Positions 48,891 through 58,831 of a stretch of DNA of 64,000 nt are shown in pieces. A program made the translations under genes and the position numbers. Numbering within the stretch: the stretch's first letter is position 1; the number at the start of each line of letters is the position of its first letter. Under the pieces are notes generated by a model, which searched no databases, was not told the DNA's origin, and saw only the letters and a list, made by a program, of their open reading frames with translations. This stretch comes from Bretschneidera sinensis (Eukaryota; Streptophyta; Magnoliopsida; Brassicales; Akaniaceae). The stretch is taken from the NCBI GenBank assembly GCA_023935145.1, contig CM043698.1:72989501-73053500 (forward strand), read 5' to 3'.

Positions 48891-48902
48891 CCTCTGATAC
48901 CA
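48891..48902 (-). other. Chromovirus primer-binding site, Met-tRNA type
   Basis: Minus-strand TGGTATCAGAGG, two bases inside the minus-strand 5' LTR, matches the initiator Met-tRNA complement with one change at the last base. Confidence 0.85.
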
Positions 48903-48904
48903 CT

Positions 48905-49342
48905 TGTCACGGGCAGCAAGCTTAAGTCTCTAACTGTGCGGCCGTAGGCTCGAAAACACCTCATTGGAATGCCTAAGTCAGCCTTTCTCTTAGCTACTCA
49001 AGAGAACCACCTTCAAAGCTAGACCTACTCAAAGAAAATAAGCCAACACAAGAGAGAATATAAGACAAAGCTAGAGAGCTTTCTATTGCTTGAATAATTG
49101 AATGATTTACAAGTGAGGTGGGAGACCCCTTTATATAGGGAGAGCTCCCTTACATCCATGGCTAACATCTTTCCAAGTGTCACAATCCTACGGTACTATA
49201 AGTGTAGTACAAGTGTACTACAAGTGTAGTACGAAAGTACAAGGTACTACCATGTAGTGCACTGCAATATAATGATGTACATTATAATCAAAAAGTGTAT
49301 TAGGAAACCCTCGAACATGTGGGTCTCACGCAGGTCGTGACA
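48905..49342 (-). repeat. Chromovirus 5' LTR (438 bp)
   Basis: It ends in the inverted repeat TGTCACG / CGTGACA. The TATA box (minus strand) is at 49130-49137. Upstream of it (49194-49285) is a cluster of GTAC-containing inverted repeats, shared with the other LTR at about 18945-19040. Confidence 0.9.
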
Positions 49343-49896
49343 TCAGCACCCGAATACACATTCCTAGTTTATGTTTCTCCTGTTGGCAATTACCAGAAGG
49401 TGAGTTATAATTAGCTATGTTATTTATCCCCAAATTTGTTTTGAGAAAAACGGTATACTTATGAATCATGCTGCTTGGAAGATCTCTTTTATTGTATTCT
49501 AATCTTTGATGATCCAAATTGGCTAAAAGATTAATTGTATGCTTCACTATGTTAGGCAAAACAACAATTATTTTTGTAGTGGGAGAAACAACAGAACTAT
49601 AATGAACAGCAGGACTTATGCAGAGTAGTCAGTGCTACAGAGTAGAGAACAAGAGGTTCAAAAAGCTTCAGAGATTTTTTTGTTGAAAAATAAATAAAGA
49701 AATTGATCAATTAAAGATTGCAGATAGCAAAGAAAAAAAGAACATAAATGAAGAGATTTGTTAATTTTAGAGTGGAAAAGTATCCTTATATTCAGAAAAC
49801 GAAATGATCCTGTGTTTTCTATAGATTTTGTATACATTATTCACTTAATTTTTTCATGTTTCAGTGATACTGGATTTTGTTTATATGATACTGCAG
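49343..49896 (+). pseudogene. BCAT pseudogene copy 2, continuation
   Basis: 49343-49399 reads [19 protein letters not shown] and completes the exon interrupted at 18653. The intron that follows (GTGAGT) aligns with the matching intron of copy 1, including ATGAATCAT and TCTCTTTTATTGTATTC. At the next acceptor (CTGCAG at about 49896) the similarity ends and no further BCAT exon is found, so the 3' half of this copy is lost. Confidence 0.87.
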
Positions 49897-50913
49897 GGCA
49901 GTTGTTGTGCATCTTGGCATAAATTTTTGAAGGGGCGAACTTAAGGACGTAATCCCGAGTCACATTTTAAAGAATTAATGTCAATTTCTTTAGATGTGAT
50001 CATTGCAGATTTTGAAGGATGCCCTTCAAGATTTGGAGAATCAAAATTATGTGTTGAATGTGAATTTTTTTTTTTTGGTGTCTTCACATTTTTCCTCTTG
50101 AAAATTTGCATCAATAGGCTAATGCTTAACCATAATATGTTATGTGTTTAACCAATTAACCTATAAAAATAAACAACATATACAAGATGTAAAGATACTT
50201 AAATTTAACATATTCCAAAACCACATAGACAAAAAAATATAAGTTAATTCAAATTGAAATTAAAAAAACTATATGTAAATATATCTATTTAAGCATTGAG
50301 ATGTGATAAAGATTAAAGTTACAAGACAAAAAACTATCAAATACCTATTTAAGCATTGAGATGATTCATTAATCAAGTATAAAAAACTCAATCACCACTA
50401 CACATACCTTAGTGAGAAACCCAAACCATCCACAAATCAAATCACGGCATTCCTCTACCGAACCTTAGCCTTCTCGGCATCAATAATGGACTCCACCAAC
50501 ACTAACTAGTATTGAGGACATTCAAACTGGCTCATGAAAAACATTTTTTTTATTCTAGAGTTACAAAATTCCAGCATGTTACATTGATTATTCATCTAAA
50601 TTTTCTTATTACTTCTTCAACATGTTTATGCTTTCTTCCTGTTATGAAAGTGGAATGAAGTACGGACATTTATAAAGAAAATAAAGGTTACATATGATTC
50701 TATTAATAGTCAAGTTTTCAATTTTACACTGCCTACATTGTAGATTTCTTTGCTCTGCACTATTTCCAAACATAGAAAGAAAGAAAAACGAGAGAAAGTG
50801 CAAATTCATTTAGATAATCAAACTTGATAGATCGTAAATTTATTTGCTCTGCTTATTTCCAAACACATCAACTGTGGATGGAAGAAAATTAATAAAATGC
50901 TACATATAAATTA
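49897..50913. other. AT-rich spacer
   Basis: No gene is recognised. It begins where the BCAT similarity stops. The stretch 49897-50060 could be a fragment of another gene or element but matches nothing I know. Confidence 0.4.
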
Positions 50914-51427
50914 TCAACAATCCCATCCGCACAAACAATAATTGCTATTAGGTGCGGGATATGGCACGCAGTTTCCAACGCCATTGTGTGTATTACGACA
51001 CCATTGTTGACAAGCTGCAGGATCACAAGTACCACTACCAGGTAGACGTTCATGACATCTTTCTTGTGCATCCACTTGAAGCATCATCAATGCAACTACA
51101 ATGGTAACAAAATCAAGCAAAAAGAATAAGTTGATTAGCGAATATACACAACCAAAATGGTGCATGCAACCTCACTTTATTATTGATTGCAATATATCTA
51201 ACCAGGGATATGAAAATTTAACATTGAGTGAAAAAATATAAAAAAGGACAAAAAATGATAAATAAGTATCTCAATGTGATGCTCGAAACAAGGAAATCTG
51301 TTACCCATAAAGGGGGGGAGGGAGGGGGAAGGTAGAGAAAATCACAATAGAAATGTAAAGGGTAAACGAAAAAACCTGAGAAAACGAGCAAAAGCAGAAA
51401 AAAATGGTTGCAAGAAAGCTTTGCCAT
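50914..51427 (-). CDS. Defensin-like cysteine-rich secreted peptide, 2 exons, 77 aa
   Basis: Exon 1 is 51427-51376 and exon 2 is 51095-50914. They join in frame (52 + 182 nt) across a GT-AG intron. Exon 1 encodes a signal peptide (MAKLSCNHFFLLLLVFS) that continues as VALMMLQVDA in exon 2. The mature part of about 51 residues has eight cysteines spaced C-X8-C-X4-C-X3-C, then a loop, C, and near the C-terminus C-X-C-X3-C. That spacing fits plant LCR/defensin-like proteins stabilised by four disulfides. The intron position after the signal peptide is typical of the family. An upstream in-frame ATG at 51436 would add three residues. These peptides usually act in defence or in cell signalling; which one applies here cannot be told. 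No defect is seen. Confidence 0.85.
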
Positions 51428-52287
51428 CTGCTGCAAAATCTTATGACTAGTATATCTCTCAATATAATTGCTCTACCGAGGATGGACTCAAACGGACTAG
51501 TTGGTGTGGTATTTATAAGGACAAAATCTTCACTATTCATTGTACCAAAGAAAAAGGAAGGCAAAATCTTATGTATTTATGATTAGTAATTACAAATAAA
51601 TGGAATAAATGCAGAGATTTTTACTCAATGTTTTGAATTGTTTTGGCTCAAGTTGTTGCAGAATTTACTCCAATGGTTTGCTCCATTATTTGAAAACCTC
51701 TTTCTTTGCCATAAAAAATGGAGAAACAAAGGGCAGTGATATTGACACTTATTGGCACTCCATTTATTTTTATTTTTTTCTGAAACTTATAATAATATCC
51801 TTAATTAAAGATGATACTCAATTTGACTTTTGAAATACAATTATTATCATATATTCTCTTTACAAGTTCCCATAATACAAAATCTTTTATTAATTACTCA
51901 TTTTTCATCTCTAACTCTTTACTTATTCATTTTTGCAGCTAAAACTTATTTTTAATTTAATTCTTTCTTCACTTTTTCATAACAATGGATAATCAATTAA
52001 TGGAATATGTTTCATCTTGAATATTAATAATTTTCAAGGCTGTAGGGTTAATGACTCTTTTTAATCAATTTATTTAGAATTATTAGCTGAAAATAGTAAA
52101 TTTTAAAAAGATTTTCAGAAGTTAGATTATTTATATGTAGTAGGATCAATTTTTGTCACCTAAAAGTTAACTTCATGTCCTTAACAAAAAGTGAAGGAAA
52201 ATGGAAAAAAAAAAGAGAGAAAATAAGAAAGAAAGGAAGAAAGATGGTGGATAAAGAAAAGTTTTGCTCTAAAAGTGAAGAGGATAA
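51428..52287. other. AT-rich spacer with promoter of the defensin-like gene
   Basis: The first ~100 bases hold the minus-strand promoter. The rest is AT-rich, with no gene recognised. Confidence 0.4.
51511..51518 (-). promoter_or_regulatory. TATA box of the defensin-like gene
   Basis: TTATAAAT on the minus strand, about 85 bp upstream of the ATG at 51427. Confidence 0.6.
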
Positions 52288-54052
52288 AGAGATAAGCATT
52301 TCTCGGAGACAAATCTATATAGCAGATAGAGATCTTAAAGACCAAGTCTCACATCCACATATAGTTCATATATAGTTTGACTATTTTTTTTAACAGCAAA
52401 GAGAATAGTATTATCATCTAATTTATTAACCACCTAAAATAAACGCTACTATTTGAACCAATAAGATAAACCTTCAAAACGGATCACAATTATCGCTTTG
52501 AATCACGACACGCAGTCACTCGATACAATATTAGCTTTTTACGGTAAATTTGGAAGTTACAAGCTTATTTTTTACATGTTTCATTATGTAACTAATAAAC
52601 TTCTGGGTGATTTATTTTGGTGGTAATTTTCATTGATGGTTCAAATAGTATGACGGACCTAAAATAAACTAAGTTGTAGATACGAAATAATTTTATTACT
52701 TCCCGGTCTTCGACCCATCTATGTATGACACATTTTAATTTGGAAGAGATCTACACAAAAATTATATAGTTAATTTGGAACCCTTAAACATGTTCATCAC
52801 AAGATTTAATTTAATTTAAAAAAAAATCATAAAAGAAGTATATGCAGAAATCATGTATTTAAGCATTGCACCAAAAAGTATCTCATATTGATCAATAATA
52901 TTACGATTTACAAATTATGAGTTTGGTTAGTTTAGGGTTTTTTAGCATCATTTGATAAATTTGAAGGGTCAATTTCGTCAGTTTCCCTAGGTCAATATAT
53001 GGGATAATGTTATCATGACCCTCACGATGTCATAAGGTGTAACCAACATCCGCTGTAGCCTGTTGACAATATCTCCACCGATTTTTACTGGTAAACCATC
53101 TATCCGATTTGAAGTCCTGATCACCAAATAAAAGTAAATTAAAGACCATGTTATTTATTTATTTTGAAAAAACGCATGCTTTAAATCAAACGAGTAGTTC
53201 ACAACAAATAACCAAAAGAAGAGAAAAATAAAGTTTCATAACAAACCACGATTTCGACTTTAAAGAAAATAATTGTCATCATCTTCAGTTTCTTTGGTAT
53301 TCATGGCCAAAACAACAAAGCTGTAATGAAATTATATCTTGTAATAAGAAACTACAGGATTTACTCTATCTAACAATTGGTCCATCTACATGGTATATAT
53401 ATAGCTCCTAACTCTTGTCTAATTTATGATTAAATATTTAGGGCTTGATTCATTTATGATAATTTCTTTAAAATTAAAGATATTTTTGTAAAGTTGATCT
53501 AATAGGATGATGCTTAATAGTTAATAGTTCCAATGTGCACACCATTATACATATCAACCACAAGTATTGCATATTCTGGATATTTTTTTTCAAAATAGAG
53601 GGATTTAAATAACATTTTTTGTGAGAAAGGAAATATTATTTTTACTATAATAGGATACTTATCATCTTATTTCTAGAATAGGACACTCTTTCCTACATAG
53701 ACTCCAAATCATCTTGTTCTTTTTAAAAAAATTCGTAAGGATAGTCTATGTAATCATTACTTGTTCCATATGGGAAAAAACAGCTTGTAAGCATGCACAT
53801 CTTCTTAGGCAAGAATAGACAGTAGACAACCAAAAGGTAAGTGATGTAGAACATAACGTTAAGAAAGAAATAGAAAAGAACAGTTAAAGAAATGGAAACT
53901 AGGTTGCCCTATGGATTAAAGGTTGAGAAGAAATTAATACTCAATATCAATAATTTTTTTTTTCATTCAAAGTTAATTGAAAATTAAGAGGGACCTCTCT
54001 TATATAAAGATATTTAAGAATCATAGTCCTACTACAGCACTTTAAATAAAAA
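52288..54052. repeat. Duplicated block, copy A
   Basis: Closely similar, in the same orientation, to 61362-64000, with long identical runs (for example GCTTTGAATCACGACACG near 52495 and 61568). Copy A lacks two blocks of about 390-400 bp that copy C has (about 61815-62205 and 62390-62795). The similarity continues to the window's right edge, so the duplicated unit is longer than what is seen. Confidence 0.85.
52983..53304 (-). pseudogene. Small two-exon gene of unknown family, copy A, broken
   Basis: Exon 1 (53304-53247) encodes MNTKETEDDDNYFL, then an in-frame TAA. Exon 2 begins at about 53116 after an AG acceptor. In one frame it reads NRIDGLPVKIGGDIVNRL, which faintly resembles the start of an F-box. 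I do not recognise the family. It is homologous to the open copy at 58438-58831. Confidence 0.5.
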
Positions 54053-55060
54053 AAATCAACACTAATCAAATATGATCTCCTAATCCTATCCCAAAAAATT
54101 AAATCCTAATACATTATTATGTCATAAGATCCCTACTAAAATATAATTCTTTTAAGATTACAAATTTTTTTTTAATACCCTTCTGTACCCCATCATTCTC
54201 CACTACTTAGAGTATGTTAAGTATTGAGCCCAAAGAATTTAACATTTTCATTTAATAAAATCATGTAGAGATTATATATCTTCAATTAATTAATGCTATG
54301 TAATAAAATGCAATGCAAATTTAATTAGCTCCTAAAAATTGAAATGCTTACAAAGTGTATCTTCGGATTCAAACCTATAATTTAGCTCTTTTGTCTTTGA
54401 AGTTGCATTTCAATTATTATCCTTGAATTTGATCTTTTGGAGAGCTTCTTGACTTTTGAGATCTTCAAATTTGATAGACCATTCTACAGTCTTGATCTCC
54501 CTTAATGTATAAGTACTATTAACAATCTCTATCACTTAAGTAATATCATTAGTGATTCAGGGTCAACAAACACTTGATCAACAGAGATAATAATTTTCTT
54601 AACAAACCCATATGGATCAAAAACCTTATGCAACGCATTCTATGTGACTAGATATAATACATCACGAATTATCACGCAAAGGATTCGGGTTAGCTCAGTT
54701 GAACCCATCACTCATAAAGTGGATATAATTTTTGTAAAAACTTTTTTTTGTTCTGATTTTGTTCTTTTTTTTCCTTTTTTTCTCATAAATTACATAGAGC
54801 AAAATAAATATAAAAAATTTGTAGAACACTGTTCATGACACCGAAAGCAATTTCTTATAGATTTATTTTTTCACTGATTTGGGTTAAGGTTTGTTTAGTG
54901 GATGTATGGTGATTTGGGTCTAGGGTTGGTCTAGGCTCTTATACCAAACTGATGTAGAACAAGAAGTAAGAAAGAAATAGAAAAGACGAGATAAAGAAAT
55001 GGAAACTTTTATTCAGTACACTTTTATTTAGAAATGGAAACCTAGGGTTGGTCTAGGTTT
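53847..55060 (-). mobile_element. Small LTR element (copia/TRIM-like) on the minus strand, 5' LTR truncated
   Basis: TGATGTAGAACA followed by AAGAAAGAAATAGAAAAGA occurs at 53847 and again at 54951. Left of the second copy, minus-strand GTTTGGTATAAGAGCC resembles a Met-tRNA primer site. Near 54180-54195 a minus-strand GATGGGG tract could be the polypurine tract. That makes 53847-54185 the 3' LTR and 54951 onward a truncated 5' LTR, with about 760 bp inside. The 3' LTR also occurs at 63776-64000 in the duplicated block. It has no pol. Confidence 0.5.
54532..54699 (-). pseudogene. Fragment resembling an RRM of polypyrimidine tract-binding protein
   Basis: Minus-strand translation gives ELTRILCVIIRDVLYLVT, a stop, then NALHKVFDPYGFVKKIII. 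PTB-type proteins have the same layout at an RRM start, with a conserved LYPVT-like strand, a VLHQVF helix and a GFVEKIV strand. The fragment ends at a TGA near 54532. It lies inside the small LTR element and may be captured host sequence. The match is by eye over about 35 residues, so it is tentative. Confidence 0.5.
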
Positions 55061-56661
55061 GTTTGTTTGTTTGTTTTTTTCCTGCTAATATAAGTACACT
55101 TTTATTCAGTCAAAGCCAAAGAGATTTGTTGCATGATTGTACATAATTTCTTTTCTATACAGGTACATGTTGAATGATGCTCTGACCCAAAAATGATTTA
55201 TTGTTTTTGTATAAATTTCTATAACTCAAAAAATATAGATGGAAATAAGTATTACTACTATATATAAAGGTACATACAATTATAGTATATATGATAGCAA
55301 TGATGTCGATTAGTTTTCGGTTGATGAAACTTCTTGGTTATTTGCAATAACCAACTCGCAATAGAAGTTAATACGTAGAATTAATTAAGAAGCACGTGAA
55401 TATTTTCAGAATCCTTGCGATTGATTGGGCACTTGGAGAGACTTAAAGCCCCAAACCCACCTTTTATTACCTTCTCAATACCCAATTCATAGGAAAGAAT
55501 AAATAGAGAATGTGTTAAAGTATTAAGAATAATTGAGTTATCAATTATCTCAAAAGCTTAAGCTCAAGAGAAAATTTTCAATTATTTCTTAATATGATAT
55601 TTGAGCTTGAGGTCTTGGTTTCGAGTCGAGGATACCTTTTTTTATTTAATATTTGACCTAGTTCATTGCACTTTCGGATGTTTGGGTTTTCTTTCATTGG
55701 GTTTCACATGCAAAGCCTTTAATCAATCAATGGGCATGCACGTGCGGGGGATAATATATTAGCAATTCAATTATTCTTAATAGAATGTTCTCAAAGAAGG
55801 GGGAGTTAATGGAAGGTGCAAGGTGCAAATATAATAGGAAGAGTGGTACTGCAAAAAGGAAGCCAATTGAGTTTAGCGATCCAGAAGTTAGATTCGATGT
55901 CTTGTCATGGGAGAGGGATGCGTTCGTTCGGCTAGAGAATGTCAATCATTAGATGTTGATAAGCAAAGGGGACTAGTAGTTGATGAATCCAGGTGTAATA
56001 CCTTTTCCCCTCTTCGGTAAGAGGCTGCCTGGGTTGAGGCGGTTAAAACCCATTTGTTTGTACCTTTTTATTTCTTTTGCTAATAAACGGGTAGGGGTCC
56101 CTCCAACTCAAGGAGGTTTTCTTTAAAAACAAAAAAGGTTGAGGTGGTTAAAACATGGGAGTTGAGCAAGAATATGGGATTAGCTTTTTATGTAAATGAG
56201 GATGAGGTTATTTAAAGTCTGTATCAATTGGAGGTTGGAGCTGAAAGATCGAGAGGATTGTAGTAGGATTTGAAGCACTTTTGTTTATTTTTGGGTTTGA
56301 GGTTGGCTTGAGTTTTTCGGCTAAAATGATGGAATTCGTGGTGGTGCTGCTTAGAGTTATGTTGCCAGGTTGTCTATATCTTATGTTAGTGATTGTAGGA
56401 TAGTTATATAGTTTTCTTTTAGTTGTTTGGTTGGGTTTGCTGGTGCTGCGTTTTAATGGCGGTTGGTGTGTATGTAATGCATCTGTGGATGCTAGCTCAT
56501 TATTAGATATAATTCTATTTTTGTCTTGGAAAAAAACATTGAGGCAAATTTTATAAATAAAAAAATTGAAATAGATTCTCTGTTGTCTATCATCCATTTA
56601 TTGTTGCATCAAATCAACTTCCTTTTATTCACCAATAAATAGGTCATTTTGACCTAAAAAA
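55061..56661. other. AT-rich DNA, no firm gene
   Basis: The left part resembles sequence at 59845 and 60325 (text around TTATTGTTTTTGTATAAATTT), so it is probably part of the repeated block. A 55-codon open frame at 55784-55951 on the plus strand (MFSKKGELMEG, then EFSDPEVRFDVLSWERD) is not recognised. 55990-56130 could be a retroelement 3' tail. Confidence 0.35.
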
Positions 56662-56669
56662 GTACCGAT

Positions 56670-56990
56670 CAAGGTTTTAAATTGCGGTTGTGATATCGTG
56701 GTTGCGGATATTGCAGGTGTTAAAATGTGGATCACAAGTATATATCGCAGTCATGAATTTTCATAACTTCGCAAAAATTTAAAATATAAGTCGCGGGCAT
56801 CACAACAATGAATAGCAATTGTGGATGGCACGTGTTCATGGAGTTATACAGCTCTTCGTGGCTGTGACATGTCGCTCTATAACCGTGAATTCCACTATTC
56901 TGCAAATAATGGTGAAAAGCAAATGTGACACATGTCGCTACTGCTATATAGTGGCCACTATATCGCGTCTTGGTCGCTATTTTAAACTTG
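56670..56990. mobile_element. hAT-like MITE, 321 bp
   Basis: The ends are imperfect inverted repeats (CAAGGTTTTAAATTGCGG and, reversed, CAAGTTTAAAATAGCGAC). It is flanked by 8-bp duplications GTACCGAT (56662-56669) and GTACTCAT (56991-56998). A paralogous site at 62559-62566 has a single GTACCAAT and no insert, which confirms the limits. It has no coding capacity. Confidence 0.85.
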
Positions 56991-57106
56991 GTACTCATAC
57001 ATTTGCAATACCTAAAATTTTGTGTAGCCATTAATAAGTACTATAAAACTAGTCCATAAAAAAGATGAAAAAGAGAATCATAATAAAGATAATTCTCCAA
57101 ACTTCA

Positions 57107-57326
57107 ACCCGGCTAGTTTTAGCTCCTAGATTTTTCTGCTTAGTTTTGGATGATGGTTGTTCCTCTTTAGTTGGAGTGTTTCCAGTTTTGATGTTGCTTA
57201 AGCTTGTCCTATTTGTTCCATTTTTGGTTTTGAATCATTTTGTTTGGTCGAATCTGTTTGTATATTTCGCATCTTTAATGCTGATCAATAATAATTGCTT
57301 TTTCCCTTTAAAAAACCTTTCTAATT
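57107..57326 (+). mobile_element. LINE-like 3' tail insertion
   Basis: Extra sequence relative to the paralogous site near 62660. It is flanked by AACTTCA (57100-57106 and 57327-57333) and T-rich toward the end with AATCAATAATAATTGC and a short A run, as in plant LINE 3' ends. It is 5'-truncated and has no ORF. Confidence 0.5.
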
Positions 57327-57689
57327 AACTTCAGCATTGTTAACTACGATAGACATCTACCAAATCATCACCTAAAGCATAAGTGGGCAAACAAATATTA
57401 TTTAATTGACAACCATAAAGAAACAATTGGTAAAAATAAAAAGAATAAATTAATAAATTTTAAATTAGTTGCGGTTATTTTATTGTTAAATTTAATAAAG
57501 ATATCAAGAAAATATATACACATACATGTACGCAAATGTTAAGGAAAAAATAAACTTCTTTTATCAAAAAACTTTCTTCACAGGGTACAGTGCACTTGTT
57601 TGCACCATTTGATAAGTTTAAACACAATTTTATCGGTAAAGCGTGCAAAATCAAGCTCTGGATTGAATTTGTTGCAGGCTAATTAATCA

Positions 57690-58225
57690 AACAACAACAA
57701 CGCTGGCAACAATGCCAACGACAACAGCAACATCATCCCTCTGCCATATATGTATGGTTCGCAAGCAGGATCAATACATGCCTATCGCAAATATAATCTG
57801 TATAATCAGCCGGATCCTCCCTTCTCATGCCAAAATCTCTGACAACTCCAAAGAGACTATGCAGGGGTGTGTCTCTGTTCATCAGGTTCATCATTGAGGA
57901 AGCCAACGAGCATTGCCAGCATGAGCAGCGCAAGACCATACATGCTGAGAATCTGCTTTGATGAGTACACCCAGCCTCTTACCCTCTTTTTTGCCAATCA
58001 TGAGAGTGACAATGGCATGATATTGCTTTGAGAGCCCAATTTTAAGCGAAGCCCAGACTTTTGGCCTTTCTCAATGAGCTCATCTCCTCTCCCTATGGCC
58101 CATCTCTCTATGAGACCTCTGTAGAGCCTTCTGGGTAGCCTTTCCAAATGGGCCCTCAACAGGGGATTTTCGTTGGATGGGTCGTTACTACAAGGATGGA
58201 TCGTATGCTGCTGTTGGATTCTGAA
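57690..58225 (+). pseudogene. NF-YB (LEC1-type) transcription factor pseudogene
   Basis: Starts with an Asn-rich stretch (NNNAGNNANDN), then the CBF-B/histone-fold domain: VRKQDQYMPIANIICII, RILPSHAKISDNSKET, then after a frameshift EANEHCQHEQRKTIHAE, then a deletion of about seven residues and FDEYTQPLTLFFANHES. Near 58175-58205 a C-terminal MGRYYKDGS, typical of LEC1/NF-YB6 proteins, is readable. NF-YB proteins pair with NF-YC and NF-YA to bind CCAAT boxes. LEC1 types have Asp where others have Lys in the DNA-contact region, and QDQYMPIAN fits that class. Frameshifts, stops and a deletion show it is dead. No introns are seen. Confidence 0.8.
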
Positions 58226-58437
58226 TCATATTTGAATACGAAAATGTTATAAGAATGTTTAGTGGCAGAAAGGCTAATACCCAACACTCAACAATTAGAA
58301 AAAGAACAAAAATACTGACAATTTAATAATACCTATGAATTTTCATTATTCCAAGGTTAAAGTGGCTCTACATGAACAAGATACTAGACAATTAACCACT
58401 AATTCAACTTTTGATGTACTGTAAAAATCACTTAGGA

Positions 58438-58831
58438 TCACCACCTTTTGCTTGGATTATTTGATAGACAGGGGCTTTGATAAAGAGTACCAATACCATA
58501 AAGCTTACCTTGTATCATAGGAAGGGGATGAGTGCAGGATAGCCTCAAGAAGCATTTTGTCCAGTTCTGGTCCTGAAGAAATGCTGCTGACAATACCCCG
58601 CCCATCTTTTTTGGTAATTCCTCGATCTGATCTATTCTCATGATCACCATATAGTAGTAAATTAAATAAAAAATTTATTTAATTAAGAAAAGACACATAC
58701 ATGAACTCAACTGCGCAAAATAACATACAAAAAAGAGAAGAGAAAATAAAGTTTCATAACAAACCTTGATTACAACTTGAAGGAAAATTGTTGTCATCAT
58801 TATCATCATCTTCTGTTTCATCATTATTCAT
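58438..58831 (-). CDS. Unrecognised two-exon gene, copy B, 86 aa, open
   Basis: Exon 1 (58831-58765) encodes an acidic Asn/Asp-rich start (MNNDETEDDDNDDNNF, then PSSCN). Exon 2 (58631-58438) begins after an AG acceptor and reads DQIEELPKKMGGVLSAAF, ending in NPSKRW. 67 + 194 nt joins in frame across a GT-AG intron. I do not recognise the family. The DQIEELP start could be a decayed F-box. No signal peptide or membrane segment is visible. Copies A and C carry a stop in exon 1, so this may be the only open member or also a relic. Confidence 0.4.

Larger units (their letters stand above)
18654..49342. mobile_element. 30.7-kb nest of LTR retrotransposons inside a BCAT exon
   Basis: The outermost layer is a chromovirus whose LTRs (18654-19083 plus tail, and 48905-49342) are flanked by the 4-bp duplication TCAG (18650-18653 and 49343-49346). 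Removing everything between joins the BCAT exon in frame (GMES then APEYTF). Layers inside: element A (19084-25620 plus 35638-35907), element B (25621-32518 plus 41906-47461), element C (36210-39686), a Tat-like fragment (39687-41905) and a CRM-like element (43102-45925). A segment of about 10.3 kb is inverted. Confidence 0.9.

Noticed and set aside
55784..55951. 55-codon plus-strand open frame
   Set aside because: Its translation looks protein-like, but I find no family, splice or promoter support; only mentioned in the spacer entry.
56208..56597. 129-codon minus-strand open frame
   Set aside because: Asn/Thr/Ser-rich low-complexity translation of T/G-rich DNA that looks like a retroelement tail; no motif.
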